Counted from the first letter of the stretch, positions 1 through 13,694 are shown. The stretch is 64,000 nucleotides of DNA from Syncephalis plumigaleata (GCA_025201365.1 JAIXMF010000001.1:1798001-1862000), one strand, 5' to 3'. Made by a program: numbers and translations. The notes: a model not told the origin generated them from the letters alone.

Positions 1-267
1 GTAATAGTATGAGTGTCATAGTAATAATGACGATTAATTGTACACACACTTACTCAGTAAGACATGCTTGCATTTCTACTTGCATCTTCCTACCTACACC
101 TAGCTTTAATGCTAAAATGGATTTATCCGTTTCACGAACATGTAGTAGAACGTTGAATCGGAATTTCTCATTGATTGTGTGACCTGACATTTGGTAGATT
201 CGTTTATGAACTATACGTGATGTCATCATAGGATCAGTGTAAGTATCAAATGTGCTACTATAACATG

Positions 268-1091
268 TCACTTGCCTTGATTATTTTGTAATTCGGTGGA
301 TGTTTTAATATGATCAAATTGGACTTTGGCCAATTTACTTGCCTATATATATATATAAAATCATTGTAGTCAATAGAATGAGCTTTCCTTTTCCTCTTAT
401 TTACTTACCCATTCCAATTCGTGTTCCTTAGTCAGAGCAGTCAAGTGTTCCTCGGCCATTAGTAGTTTCTCCATAGATTCCGATCTAATGGCCTTTTGTT
501 TCTTCTTCTTTATACGTTTAGCGGCAGCAAAATACATACTGTAATCATTCTCCATAAGTAGCATACGTCTAGATCATTTCATATTCATCATGACATCACC
601 GTAATGGATTGTTAATACAATGACATCGACGTATATTCTCCTGTATATCACTTACGCTAAATCTGTTTCATCACTTTGTGTACTATCTGGGGTGGATATG
701 TCACCGCTAACATCGTTTGATTGGGCTTGCAACGCGTGTAATTTACGCTGTAGCTTTGCCACTTCTTCGCGTACTTGTTTCAGTTGCAGTTCTAATTGTT
801 GCGCCTGTTGTTGTACCGGGTTCGTTTCCTGGTGTCGCGACAAGTCATTCATACTTATTGTGTCGCTCTAAGTAGAATGTATTCACACAATCACTCCTCA
901 TTAGCTTACTTCACTCACTATATATATATATGTATTCTATTAGTCTTACCTCTTGCGTAGAATTATCCTCCGTCGTGTTGCTAAAAGTATGTGACGAGTC
1001 GTTGGATACATCATGTACTAGAGCACTAACATCAACTGCATCTTCTACTTGCTCGTCATCTGACAACGGTAATGATGTCATTGTAGTCATT
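268..1091 (-). CDS. hypothetical coiled-coil protein, 4 exons
   Basis: I do not recognise this protein. Four exons join in phase. Exon 1 starts at 1091 with an acidic Ser/Thr-rich stretch (MTTMTSLPLSDDEQVEDAVD). Exon 2 carries a Gln-rich heptad region (QQQAQQLELQLKQVREEVAK). Exon 3 has a basic patch (AAAKRIKKKKQKAIRSES), and a short exon 4 ends at a TGA at 268. Donors are GTAAGT or GTAAGA and acceptors are TAG. The layout suggests a nuclear coiled-coil or scaffold protein, but no family is assigned. An open frame just downstream on the same strand (271-50) could be a further exon if the last exon carries a one-base error. Confidence 0.5.
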
Positions 1092-1310
1092 AGACAAGCA
1101 AACTAGAAAAAGAACAAAAATAAAATAAAGACGAACAAATGTTGATGCGAGCATGTTTGCTCGTTTGTTCGTTTATTCCTTTGACAATGACTCATTTCGA
1201 TGACTTGTACCAAATAGGGCGTGCTCATTTCCTTTTTATACACGTATTTAAATGGAAAAAGACACGCTACCATTCTCTACATGTTAGAACATTATCACTA
1301 TTTAATTGCA

Positions 1311-3507
1311 CTACTCGCGAGTAATACTGAACATTTCAGCTAATGAGATACGCTTAATTGCTAGTAATCGAGTTGTAGCAGTATTAACATCTATCCATGT
1401 AAACATTAGTGAGATGATGATTACTATGAATTCAATAATCGCTCATTAATCGTATACACACCTCAAATTGAATGTGAACCGGTTTAAAGAGTAGATCCAT
1501 CTATATCAATCAATTGTTAGTGAATTCATAGTAGAATAATAGTAGTAGTGTATACTCACCTTTATAGCCATACGCTTACTAGTATTTAATTGACAGTAAT
1601 CATATGCCTATTAGTGTGATTAGTATTAGTCTGCATCATTACAGTATAATGAATACATAAACTTACACTTGTACCTATCAATTGTTCTGCTACTTTATTA
1701 CTAATCTCAAATTGCTTTAGCTCACCACTATGATCAATGAATGATATGTGACGGGATAGCTGATACGTATAATGCTTCGTAGTTAATGGTCGTCGACAAT
1801 TAACACATTGTGATACAGATGTGTTCACTGGTACAATTGGACAAGTTGATGATTGTTGATCACTACTATCATTCATTAATATTTGCTTGTTTGTTTATTG
1901 ACTAGATAATCTATTAAACAATGTTCACCTACCATTGTATAACTATCATACCTCTATCCACGATATCAATATCTAATCGACATAGATAGGCATAAACAGA
2001 TCCACTGGTATGAATAGATACTAGATATTCATTTATCATTACTAATCATGTATACACACATTATATTCATATATAATTACATTGATTCAACGCCATTAGA
2101 GACGAATACTAGTGGGTGTGGTCTTCTTTATAGGTTCAACTATGATTAACTATCATACCATTAGTATTAGTAGTAGTATTAGTAATTAGTATGACTAGTT
2201 TACCTTGTCAGTATGCTCGATGATATGTATATAGACTAGGGTTTGTCGCTTTATTCCCAATTGTAATTGTTTCTTGTAATGCGATATCATTGGATTGATC
2301 AAGGTTAATCCTATATATATATATATATATTGTAGATTGTAGATCATTCAACAATTCATATCAATTACTTGTTATTATTATTGCTTACTTATACTTACTA
2401 GTACGTGTAGCACACCATGTATTTGCCGTGTTTACTAGAGGTCCCCATAGAATGAGTGGTATACTTGTAGTATCAGATGAATCATATGCTGATAGAGTAA
2501 CCACTCGTCTAGTAGTTAAACCATACCGAGTATCCATTGTGACTACATCATCAATCTAGTAATAATAATCATGATTAATGTATAATAAGTAATATATTAT
2601 TATCACTTACTTTATTAACAAGTACATTTATTTGAAATGCACCCTTACTATTAGATGATGATGATTGATTAGTTGCAATAATGATTTAATAGAACAACGA
2701 GGCATCCATAACGATGTATTAGATATATTCGTATTAGTATAGTAGTATAGTAGTAGTAGTACTCGTATCTATCAGCGATGATTGTCGTTCTATTTGTTTA
2801 GATGTTGCTATATTTGTATACGCTTTAAACCAGGTGGACCATAATACGTAGTTAATGGTTGTCGTTCTGTGCATTCAATAACAAGTCTATCACCGATCTA
2901 TTATCATGTAAAGTAGTAGTAGTGATTATCTATCAATGCATGCTACTAATACTTACATTAATGATCATTGATGTCTCATTATTATCGGTAGATTGTATAC
3001 GAATAATGACAATACCCGTAGTATCCGCGAGATAAATGAGTGATAGCGATGTCGTATTGTATTCCACATTAACTACTGTACCTATTGAATAATAACAATA
3101 ATAGTGCATACAGTCTAAATGCATACAACTTGAGATGATTGTAGATTACCTTCAATTCTCTATCAATGAATGCTTAATGATTATTGTTGAATTCGTGATT
3201 ACAATGTGATTACTTACTGCATCAGATCCTTTCATAGTTAGTCTACTAATGGTAATGGTAGGTAAGTACATGTAGATGGATAGAAGCATTATTATCATCA
3301 TTATCATTATCATGTAGTATATGCTCGAATGATGTGATGATGTAGCCAAGTATGTCTTTAACGCAGCATCAATTCCTTATCCCATTGTTGTTGTGATATA
3401 GGACTGACTGCTTTAGTTGTCACAGTATGTCGATCATGATGTCTACCATTACTAGTCGTGTAGGGTAGTGGACGTGTCGAGTAAATACAACGTGAACGAT
3501 GTGACAT
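1311..3507 (-). CDS. OB-fold ssDNA-binding protein, MEIOB/RPA1-like, multi-exon
   Basis: A chain of small minus-strand exons with good splice sites. The start is MSHRSRCIYSTRPLPYTTSN at 3507. A first OB-like exon reads NVEYNTTSLSLIYLADTTG, then DRLVIECTERQPLTTYYGPP. A second OB domain near 2550-2400 has DVVTMDTRYGLTTRRVVTLS followed by IPLILWGPLVN, the strand pattern of RPA1-type DNA-binding domains. The C-terminal OB domain (1876-1311) has a CxxC knuckle (CVNCRRPL), then HISFIDHSGELKQFEISN, AEQLIGTSAYDY and LLFKPVHIQFE. The LxGTxxxDY plus basic-helix pattern is closer to the meiotic RPA paralogue MEIOB than to RPA1, which would place it in meiotic recombination on ssDNA. The junction before the last exon does not phase cleanly, so the exact C-terminus is open. 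Confidence 0.55.
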
Positions 3508-3697
3508 GATTGTATGATAGTATGGTAATTACTAATGGAATGAGATATGATCACGTTGATTAACATACACACACATGCATATATTTATATTAGAGTAACA
3601 AGTGAATATCAAATCAATATCATTTATATGGTTATTGATTTCATTTTTAATAGTAATAATAATATACTAGAGTGATGATGACTAGTCTGTTCATCGC

Positions 3698-6653
3698 TTA
3701 TTTCGTCTTTTCACGATGTGTCAACTTAATAAATAGTATGGCGAGTAGATTCCATCCAATACCAATGACAAGCATCCATATTAGACTGCTGCCGTAATCT
3801 AGATAACGATGATTAGTATCACGCATATTACAATAATCATTCTTGTAAACAAGTACAACTTACTATCAAGATGATAATTATGTGGTAAATCATTATTATG
3901 AATCTCCTCGAATGGACGTGCTGCCACTTCCTTAATAAATAATGCCTCGATGGCATAGCGTGGTGATGACACCTTCCAGAGGAATCGTACGTAACTGTAA
4001 ACGGAATCACGATAGACCTCGGTTAGATCGGGAATGACACCGCTAAATAACATGGCCCATGCGAGTGAGAAGGCAGTGCCTACAAGACCGGCTGCATCTT
4101 TGACACGATCACTGATACGAAATAACCTACAGTGAGAATAGTAATTCAGTAAACATATGTATAAATGATTAGTAGATATCCTGGTGACTTACCCATGGCA
4201 AATGATGTAAAGTAGAGTAGCGTAATAATCGTCAGTAGGTAGATGTATTTACTGCGATACGGGAAGAATGCAATAAATGAAAGCGAGAAACAGAGGGCCG
4301 CTATGAATACGCGAGGTAGATCTGCGAATACCTTGGCCAAATAGTAGGGAATAGTCTTCATACCCGCTGAAGTATCACGCCAGTAGACGACCTTTTCATT
4401 ACCAAAAGTGGCAGCACCACAACTGATACCGGCAAACAACACGCCCAATGACATGAATACACCGGCTTGTGCGATAGAATCAATCGGCATGTTGCAGTAA
4501 TGACGAAGGGCGGGTGGGGTCACGGCACAGATCGAGGCAGGCTGCACGCCTAGATAGTCGAGTTGACGTGTGGCAATACTAATGAATACACCACAGCCCA
4601 AATGTAACAGTTGATCATAGATGAATTGATTACGCGAACGATAGATTTGTAGGCAGGCACGCTTGTAACAAAGGATAAACGCGGTGATGCCGTTGGCCGT
4701 ATCACGTACGGCATCAGACTCGCACACAAAGATGAACGAGCGTAGCGTGCGTATAAATTCATTGAACACGTCCTTACAATAGGCGATCATATCACCGAAT
4801 GTAGAAGCGATAGCAGCACCGATTTCCGCAAATAATCCACCGATACCATCACGTTGACCATCCACGCCTTTGGCTCCTTTACCGCCACCTTCCAGTATGG
4901 TTAAGCGATGGAATCTACCCCCGCGTGGTGATGGTATAAACGGTTCCTCACCGCGTAGATGACGCTCCCAATAGGAGAACAAATCATCTGGATGGAAATC
5001 GGCCGAGAACGCCGAGCGTACCTTACCCGACGTGACGGCAATGTAGAAATCGGCTGGATTGTCACCGGGTGGACACGTAAAACCAATACGATGGAAGTAG
5101 TCGAGTGCCTGATCACGTGGACCAATATAGACGACTCGACCACCTTTACCGAGAATGAGTAGATCGTCGAATTGATCGAACGCTTGCGGTGATGGTGAGT
5201 GAATAACCGCTGCCACTGTTAATCGTTGTTTATGCGCAATATTACGCAAAAGTGCGCATACTTCATAGGAGGTGGCCGAGTCCAATCCCGATGTTGGTTC
5301 ATCGAGGAAGAGCACGGATGGATTGGCCACCAGTTCCATACCGATATTGACACGTTTACGCTGTCCACCCGATATACCACGGGTTGCTTCATCGCCGATA
5401 ACACTGTCCATGACGTGGCCCAATTCGAGATACGTGATCGTCTCGAGTACCTTCTTCTTCTTGGCGTGCAATGGTAACTCGGCGGGTAATCGCATTAACG
5501 CGGAATGAATCAGAATATCACGTACGGTCAACTCGCGTAGCATCACATCCTCTTGCGGTACGAATCCGATCAGTTTCTGATACTTGCTCAATGGTTCCTC
5601 AACACCATTCAAGGTAATGGTACCGCTCGTCTTGATAGCCTTGCCCGTAATCAACGAGACGAATGTCGTCTTACCAGCACCGGATGGACCTAGAATGGCG
5701 CAACTTCTACCGGAGGATAGTTTACCAGTGACACCGCGCATGATACTGACACCATTATTGAGGGTGAGGCCAAGATCCGTGAATACAATGTCGAAGGTTT
5801 TCTCCACTTCACCCAGGTCAACCTTGGCCGATTCATCCGAGTCACCATAACCGAATTGTAATAAATGCTGATACTTGGCCTGTTTCAACCTATTCAATCG
5901 ATTCCTAATAGCGAAGAACTACTCAATAGATTAGCATGACATGATATTAATCTAGTTAGCATATTGTTAGTGATTACTTACCACAGCCACGACAATCATC
6001 AATCCGGCGAATAAGGCAACTACACCGAATTTAGATACCGTGCTAGTACCCTCAGGACAACTGGCCAACAAATGACAGCCCTGCACCGTTGTACTGCCGA
6101 GTGGACAGAATTTATTCGACGGACAAATGTTGATCTCTTTAGGGGAAGGGCAATAGTAGCCGGCACAACAATAAAACGGCTGTGCCGTATTTGGTGGACA
6201 CATGAAACCTTGTGGACAACGCTCCTGATGTCCTTTCGCCATACAGAAACTGCCAGCGGGACAATCCCAAGGATCTGTAGAGCCATCGGATGCTTGTGGC
6301 GTGGATAAATACGAGCAATTGAGGTCAGGTCTAGTATTAGGAACTAATTTCAACTTGAATATCTGCGATGCTTTAATGATATCATCGGGAACAAGTGAGG
6401 TGCCACCACCACCACCACCGCCAGCATTACCGCCAGTACCGCCATTGGTATTGGGACTTGAAGCAGCTGGTGAAGGTGAGTTGTTATTGTTATTGTTGTT
6501 ATTGTTGTTGTTGTTATTCGAAGTGGGTGCAGGAATGGGTGCGATATTAATTGGCGGCGTATTTTGTTGCTGAGCTTCTATCACCGCTATACTCGTTCCC
6601 GTGAGGATAACGACAAGCGTCGTAATGAAAGCATTACTCAGACTGTAACGCAT
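3698..6653 (-). CDS. ABCG/White-type half ABC transporter with cysteine-rich N-terminal ectodomain (Adp1-like)
   Basis: ATP-driven membrane transporter; substrate unknown. Exon 1 (6653-5982) has a signal peptide (MRYSLSNAFITTLVVILTG), a poly-Asn tract, a poly-Gly tract, a Cys-rich block of about 90 residues (CPAGSFCMAKGHQERCPQG) and a transmembrane helix (FGVVALFAGLMIVVAVV). Exon 2 (about 5904-4192) has the nucleotide-binding domain with Walker A GPSGAGKTT, signature ISGGQRKR, Walker B VLFLDEPTSGLDS and H-loop AAVIHSP, followed by the membrane domain. Exons 3 and 4 complete it (IWMLVIGIGWNLLAILFIKL) to the TAA at 3698. NBD-then-TMD order with a Cys-rich ectodomain matches yeast Adp1 and plant ABCG24/28. 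Phases of the exon 1/2 junction disagree by one or two bases. Confidence 0.88.
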
Positions 6654-7558
6654 CCTGTACGGTTACCGTCTGAATACCGAAGCAACTGAAGCTAGTGTAT
6701 ATAATCTACGTGATGAAGGAAAGAAACGATAACGTGTAGTAAAAGAGAGAAGCAAAAAAAAGAGATGAATAGGTGAATGTGAACAACAAATGAGCACTCA
6801 CAAGTAATAATAATAAAAGTGAGAGAGGCGTGCCACTATTACGATAACGAATTATATGTTTAAATGATAACACACTAGTGATAACAGATGGCACTGAAAC
6901 AAACCAACCGGTTTAGGAGACGACAAAAATAGATAAAAATATGCTTGGACTACACTCGTAGCACTGTGTCCTCAGTTATGAGTGCATAGAAATGGATAAA
7001 AGAGAGAGGAGAGGAGAGAAGAAGAGAGGAAGAAAGAAAGAGATAGGAAAGAGAACAGATGCAAGTGCAAAAGAGGCGTGTGTTCAATCAAAAAAAGACA
7101 GCAAGAGTTAATGCATAGATTGTGTGGTTACAGCAATAAATAAAGAACAAGAAGATACTTGCAGCGGTCCTTGTTGTTCTTATCACTAATATCGGTGTTA
7201 CTACTAAATAGCAAGTAGTAATGAATGTATGAATGATGTTGTTCAAGACAACGACATCGACAATAGTAATAATAACAATGACAAGTAATAATAAGAAAGA
7301 ACACTACGAATGACGACAGTGAACAAGGCCAAGGATTTTATCACAACGAATAAAGAAGTGGAGAAATGGCTCGTTTTACCAAATAAGTCAATGGTGTTCA
7401 TGCCGCGCGGTTTTATAGATTTACCACAAATGTGGATCATGTATATCCGTCCACATTCCATCCTATTTATATGAGTAGAACACATTATATACAAAAAAGC
7501 TATTTTTGAAATACATTGTATTCTAATACATTATGGTAGATTCAATAGTCATAAATGT
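6654..7558. other. intergenic region, ABC transporter 5' side
   Basis: No gene is supported. Purine-rich tracts near 6985-7045 (AGAG and GGAA runs) probably lie in the promoter or 5' leader of the ABC transporter. Short open frames here lack start context or homology. Confidence 0.5.
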
Positions 7559-8820
7559 CTATATGGTTGTTTCACAAATTGTTACTTGTTCTTCATCTTG
7601 ATCATCTTCATTGTCATCGTTATCTATTGTTTCTTCTTCCTCCGCTTCTTCTTCCGATGTTGATGAGCGTTGTTGACAATGTTGATCCAGTATCACGTCG
7701 TTATTAACATTGGTACTTGTACATGTGTTGATATCAGTCCAAAGTCCAGGTCCAATGGTTACTTCAACGGTTGTCTCTATCGCATCAGCATCAGCAGCAG
7801 CAGCACTTGGAATTGGCGTGTGATAGCAGCACCATGCCAGTAATATGACGTCAATCATTACTATACTCACAAATGATGGTGGTTATTAGTATTAAGGTTA
7901 ATATGCAAGTCAATGCAATATGATTGATTCGTGTATGTGTACTTACAATGAACATGGCCGGTATTAATGAGTGTCAACCATGGATGTCTAATGAACAAGG
8001 CCGTTGAAAGTGATACAACAAACATAGAGTAGAGAACAATGACCGTCGGGCAAAGGCAACGCGACCATGGACTACGCTTGTAAATGATCATTGGGTATTG
8101 CCACCATTTCGAAGTGGGCGTTTAATGGTCGAGACCATTGCTATCTCTGTATTACCATTAGTATCCATAGTGCTATTAGCATTGCTGTTAGCAATTGTAT
8201 TAATAGCACAATTACTGTGATGTGCGTATACGACTAGACTTGCTGCGAGCATAATTGCCATATGACTTAATTCGTATATGTAACGATGAAAGAACTCGGC
8301 GGTTAAACTTGGTTGCCATAATGGTGCAAGTAAATAGGATAGAAACATCTCCTCATCCGCCTCTTCTTGCTCTTGTTGTTGTTGTTCTTGTCGTTTCTCG
8401 AGCGAGTGTATCCATGCTATACTATCTGCCAAGAGTATAACGATAAATAGTATACCAGCGAATAGACTAGGTCTCCATCCGTCAGCCCAATGACCATGCG
8501 GCAAATGAGCACGACTAAAGACGAGGGTGGCTATACGACATTGCACGAATACGACACATTGCACAACTATTGCGCGTATTCCAATGAATAGCGTAATTCC
8601 ATAGTGAATGGTGGCCACCACAGAAATGTGATCAATCTCATGATAGGAACACTACACGCCAGCAGTGTTGTACATAGCACAAATAAACGTAATGGTGACT
8701 GTACAGTAGTGTCATGACTGCATACGCACATGTCCATGTAGACAGTAGACATACAATCCATAACAATAAATGTATGGTTAGATAGTGTAATAATGCAGCA
8801 GTAGCAGTAGTATCTTGCAT
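7559..8820 (-). CDS. unrecognised multi-pass membrane protein with acidic tail
   Basis: Not assigned to a family. A probable exon 1 begins at 8820 (MQDTTATAALLHYLTIHLLL). An intron ending at a GTAG near 8650 would join it in frame to the main exon. That exon holds several hydrophobic helices (TIHYGITLFIGIRAIVVQCV, SLFAGILFIVILLADSIAWI, SHMAIMLAASLVVYAH) separated by a Gln/Glu-rich loop (EKRQEQQQQEQEEADEE). Downstream exons add CLCPTVIVLYSMFVVSLSTA and a long Glu/Asp-rich C-terminus ending at 7559. At least four membrane segments are visible. The junction near 8100 is unresolved: either an unrecognised intron or a one-base break. Confidence 0.45.
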
Positions 8821-9093
8821 CTTAGTATGTTATTACAATCAAATTAGTGACTGATGTTTAATAAACAGGAAAAAACGCGCCTTTTATTCCATCCATCTAC
8901 CTCTCCCTTTCCCCTACTCTATCTCTCTCACTTCTTTTTGTCACAAGTGGATTCCAAGAACATTCTGCTCTTATTGTTACTGATCGTATTCATCTTGATC
9001 ATTGTAGTTGCATCCTATTAAGCGTCAGTTTTTCATTAGTATACACGCGTATACGCCATGAGTGATGAAAAGAACTACAGAAACAGTACAAGA

Positions 9094-10235
9094 ATGAACT
9101 TTGGCGGAACACTTGGGGTTTATGCCGTTAACTTTGGTGGATGACGTTATTAACGCGATTAACGAACTACTCTATCAAGCGACGACTATCTTTCAGGATT
9201 TCGTCGAGGAACACCAAGGAGCGGGTGATCACACGGAGACTGCCATGAATCAACTCGAGACCATACTGGAACATAATATCGACTACTACTTTGATATATT
9301 CGAGTTGTACACGCTTAATCATATTCTTAATCTACCAGATAACTTACCTATCATACTTCCTCACTATAAGGTAGTTAATCTAGTAATAACTACGCTGATG
9401 TATACATTAACGTCATCATTGTCACGTTGATGTAACAGGATATTGCATGGGATGAGGTAACCGAGGATCCAAAGGAATTGGACGCATCATTAGAACGTGC
9501 TAGAAAGGTGTTGCAAAGTGTATGTAATGTTGTTTGTTCATTAGTCAACCGATAGAGTCATTACTAATGAGTCGTATTGCTATGTTAACCTAGACAATGA
9601 TAGTAAATAGGGCGGTCAAGGAGCAGCTACCTCGATTGAATCATTTGTTAGAGCGTGTGCAATGGATGGACGAGCAAGTGCAACACATACTCACCGCAAC
9701 CAATGACTCCAATACACGTAAGCAATGAACATTATCATTCATATACAGTAATAGCTTATATCACAATTAAGATGTATTCAATGAGGAGGATATTAAGTTT
9801 ATTACAGAGCAAGTTGCGCAGCTTGAACAGTCCATGTCCATACTGCAATCCATCGCAGAACCATTTACATGGCAGGGTCAACCAGTGCCACCATCCACAC
9901 GTGATGTCTATTTGGATGTGGCCACACGTACGGCCATTCGACAACGTAAGGCGATGGATAGGAAGCGACATCATCGTAAATCAACTACGAAACGTGCATC
10001 ATCTATTCATACTGATAATATCACCGATACAATGCTGGATAGTAATGATAATGATGATGACAATGATATCATTGAAGATGCCGAAGAAGCATCACAGCAA
10101 CTTGGTCAGACACAGAATCAACTACAACAAATTGCTACATTGGATTCTATCGAGGTAATATGAATATGAATAATAATGAATTAACCACTAATACAAATGA
10201 TGATGATTTAGTTGGCACGCGATCTACTTCAGTAA
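9094..10235 (+). CDS. MIS12: kinetochore protein MIS12/Mtw1
   Basis: Core subunit of the MIS12 complex, which links centromeric chromatin to the outer kinetochore. The N-terminus EHLGFMPLTLVDDVINAINE is the family hallmark, followed by the predicted helices LLYQATTIFQDFVEEHQGAG and HILNLPDNLPIILPHYK. Further exons follow: DIAWDEVTEDPKELDASLER (from about 9440), AVKEQLPRLNHLLERVQWMD (about 9612-9717) and FNEEDIKFITEQVAQLEQSM (from about 9771), with a last short exon LARDLLQ ending at 10235. The ATG at 9094 is out of frame with EHLGF by one base (GAACTTTGG); removing one T gives MNLAEHLGF. This is probably an assembly indel; the alternative is initiation at the internal Met at 9121. Confidence 0.85.
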
Positions 10236-10314
10236 TAATAACAACCAGCTAGTTAATTAATAAATAAATAAATACGTCTCTATATTTGTGTTTATTTACG
10301 TATAAGTTATATCG

Positions 10315-13300
10315 CTACTTTTTCTTCTTTTCCTTATTGTTATCATTGTTATCATTCTCTTCATCTACCTCCATTAATGATTGATCTCCTTCAGGGAATA
10401 GTGTTCGTATAGCGGGTAACATAGCGGGCATCTTCCATAGATCACCAATGGTCACTCGCATCATATCAAAGGCAAATCCCGTACGTGGTGGCACGTAATT
10501 AAGCGGTGGCACACGCGGATAACGTTGACTAAAATGAGTCAACAATATGGAATAGGCGTTCATCCTAGCAGTAATGATCAGCTATCAATTGTATCGTATG
10601 CTATACTGTTTATAATTACCGTTGACCAACATCCACCGCTTCCGATGTAGTGCTGTGCTTCTTATCGATTGCCTCTTGCTTCATGGTATCCTCTAGGGTT
10701 GCCTCATGAATGAGTAGCGTTGCTTGTTGTCCCATTTCAATCAATTTATTACATGGACGTGTGTCACCCGAATAACTATTGATGTCATTAGCAAAAACTA
10801 TAATCTACTAGTATACATCATGTGTACAACTACTTACACGATCTTGCATCCATTCTTGTGTACAATACTAATACCGTAGGCCATTGGACAATGAATCACG
10901 TCGGTGGTACGAATATCGGATAGTTTAAGCGATTTCAACATGGCATGAATACTAGTAGCGAATAAATGAATAAATCGATCATCAATATAGTTATCCAACG
11001 CTTACTTTGATGATAGATCCTCTTTGGTCAACTTGTAATAAAGATCGGGTGCACCTATAAATCGTATATTGGACAGGGTGAGTGGTTCCACGCCATTATA
11101 CTCTTGTAGCCAACTCCAGAATCGCCATGGTCCAATGATGTAAAGTGGATGCTGCTTGCTTTTATGGCCTAGCATGAATTTATCCATTCGACGTATCTAT
11201 TACGAATAAGTACATGTAATAACAATAGTGATTACAACTAGATTAATTACCTGTTGCCATGCTAGTATCAATCGAATGACACCTAGATGATGATCGGCGT
11301 GTAGATGCGATACGAATATCATTTTCAATTCTCGTATACAATCCTCGGCCTCATGTCCTGTCGCATCTTTATTGAAATGACGACGTAGCTGACCCAGTGT
11401 TCCCTCGCCTGCATCAGCATAATATTACCAATATTCGGTATTTGTAGTAGAGTGGCACTAACTATTCGACACACGACTATTAATTAGTCAACTATTCACT
11501 AATGAATAATAACATGTTGCATTACCATTACGACACTTTGAAGGCAATGCTGACCCGGTGCCTAGGGTGATTACAGTGATATCCTGACCTGGTTGTTTAA
11601 TATCTGGTCGTGACGTTGTATCATTCGCCAATACTTGATGTGCCTCTTGAATAGCCGTGGTAAATTCGCGATTATTCTTAATCTCGCGACCTACTGAGCC
11701 TGACCACGTATAATCGAAGGTAGTGGGTATTTGAGATCGATCAATGGCAGGTTTAGGCTCCATCATGTAGATGAGATTGGTTTCACCAAGACAGACATTT
11801 GGCATATTGGTTAACACTAAGGTAGCAATAATTAGTAAGTATATATCAATGTTTACTTGGTAATACTAATAATCACCTTTATCTAATACCATTTGCGATT
11901 GTTGACTAGCATACGATAACGGGAATATAGACGAATCGAGTTGATTCAATCGTAACTGACATTCGGCACTCTTACGGAATTGTGTCAATGCCGGTGTACA
12001 CTGTTCTGATAGAATGATATGCTATAGAATAATATATATATATATATATATGTTAGCGGTCTCATTGTTATCTATCTATATATCTATTTCTTCATTACCA
12101 GAGTGCTAGATGGGAATTTACGAAGCCATGCTTGGAATGTCGCATCATCGATTACACCATCGCCTAACATGTGAAATATACAACGTGGCGCTTCAGTGTC
12201 CTTTGCCTCTGCTAGTGCATTCAGTTGTTCGGATGCTATTAGTGCATCAATGTAATCAACAGATGGGCAGTCAGAACAATAAATATCTATTCATATATAT
12301 TAGCTGAATAATTACTATACTCTACATGTTAATACTGCTACTTACTGCACCAGGGCGTGATGGTCCCACAACCTGATGTGGTTGTATAACAGTACCATCT
12401 GCCGTAGTAACACTTTCTCCTTGTTTTAACTTTGCTATCAAGTACAATATACATCAATACTACTATTATTACTAATTGTTATACTATAAAATTTACCAAA
12501 AATAGGTCCCGGCTTAAGTCCTAATGCCATGGCAGCTTTTGGATCAAATCGACCTGGTACATCATTTCCTTGTCCAATATAGCAAAGTGCCGATCGAGTA
12601 GGACGTGTTCGTGGCATACGCTGACCAAACTGTTTGCGTAGTATCGATATCTGATCCGTCGTCATTACACGTACGGGATCAGATGGACAGGTCATGGCGA
12701 CATTCTCCGAGCTAGTTACTACGGCAATCGGTCGTTTCTGCTCTGATGCTGGCTGACCAGGAAACATGATATCAATGAATTGACGCTTAAGAGCAATTGC
12801 ATCATCGGTAGATGTGTTACTACCACCAGCAGTGTCAGTAGTATCGTCGCGTTTACGCTTCATCGTTCCTTGTCCTTGTTCCTGCTCTTGTTCTGCACTT
12901 GTATCACTGTTCTCGCCACTATCAATGGATGCCGTATTGTCAAATGGTTTCAACTCCACTACGCGTACTCTCATATTTTCATCTCAAAGAATGAACCAGT
13001 ATGCAGTGGATACTCGTTTATCTTTACCGATAATCCAGATCTATAAGCCATTATTAACAAGGTTACCGATATTAGTACATTCAAAAGTAAGCATGTACAA
13101 CACTCGATGTCATTACCGTGCAACAAATGTCGATTAGCAGCCATGAAATGCGTTAAATTAGGTCCACCATGAAAGTGTAGACGACGTACACCCGCATCCG
13201 CTAATGTTAAAATCATGCCTATAACACTATAGTTGTAGCAATACAATTATATAAGCAATAGTCCACGAGTTAAACTTACCGGGAACACCGCCGATACAGT

Positions 13301-13694
13301 CCCAGTTCATACGTGTTAAGAAGACATTGGTGATTTTGTTGGCTCGAACACCATTCTCGACAAATAACCGTTGTGTTCCCTCGCCGCAATTGAATAGATA
13401 ACGCTGCGAGTCAAAGTGAATAATGATAGACGGCGTAGTGTCGGGATTAGCCGTGCCAACTACTTGAGCAAGCCAACGCATTGTACGACGCTGTTGTTGC
13501 TGTTGCTGCTGCTGCTGCAAAGGAAAAAGACGCGAAACGGAATAAGCGTGTGTGTGAGATAGAACGCTTAACGATCGGTAGAATGACGTTACTGGCGTGC
13601 TTCTTTGTAGCGCCACTCCGCTTAGCAGCGGACGCACACTGATCTTAATAGGTAACGTGGTAATAGTTGGCCTCGTTTCTAGCAAAGAAGCCAC
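10315..13694 (-). CDS. long-form tRNase Z (ELAC2/Trz1)
   Basis: Endonuclease that removes 3' trailers from pre-tRNA in nucleus and mitochondria. The N-terminus is basic and Ser/Thr-rich with a poly-Gln run, consistent with a mitochondrial presequence, then [20 protein letters not shown] and [20 protein letters not shown], typical of the degenerate N-terminal half. The C-terminal half has [29 protein letters not shown], the metal-binding [10 protein letters not shown] motif, [23 protein letters not shown] and [13 protein letters not shown], all hallmarks of an active metallo-beta-lactamase fold. The product ends in an acidic/lysine tail at 10315. At least seven exons with small introns. The gene converges on MIS12. 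Confidence 0.88.

Noticed and set aside
6301-6573. Poly-Pro/poly-Leu plus-strand frame
   Set aside because: It is the reverse of the poly-Gly and poly-Asn tracts of the ABC transporter exon 1.
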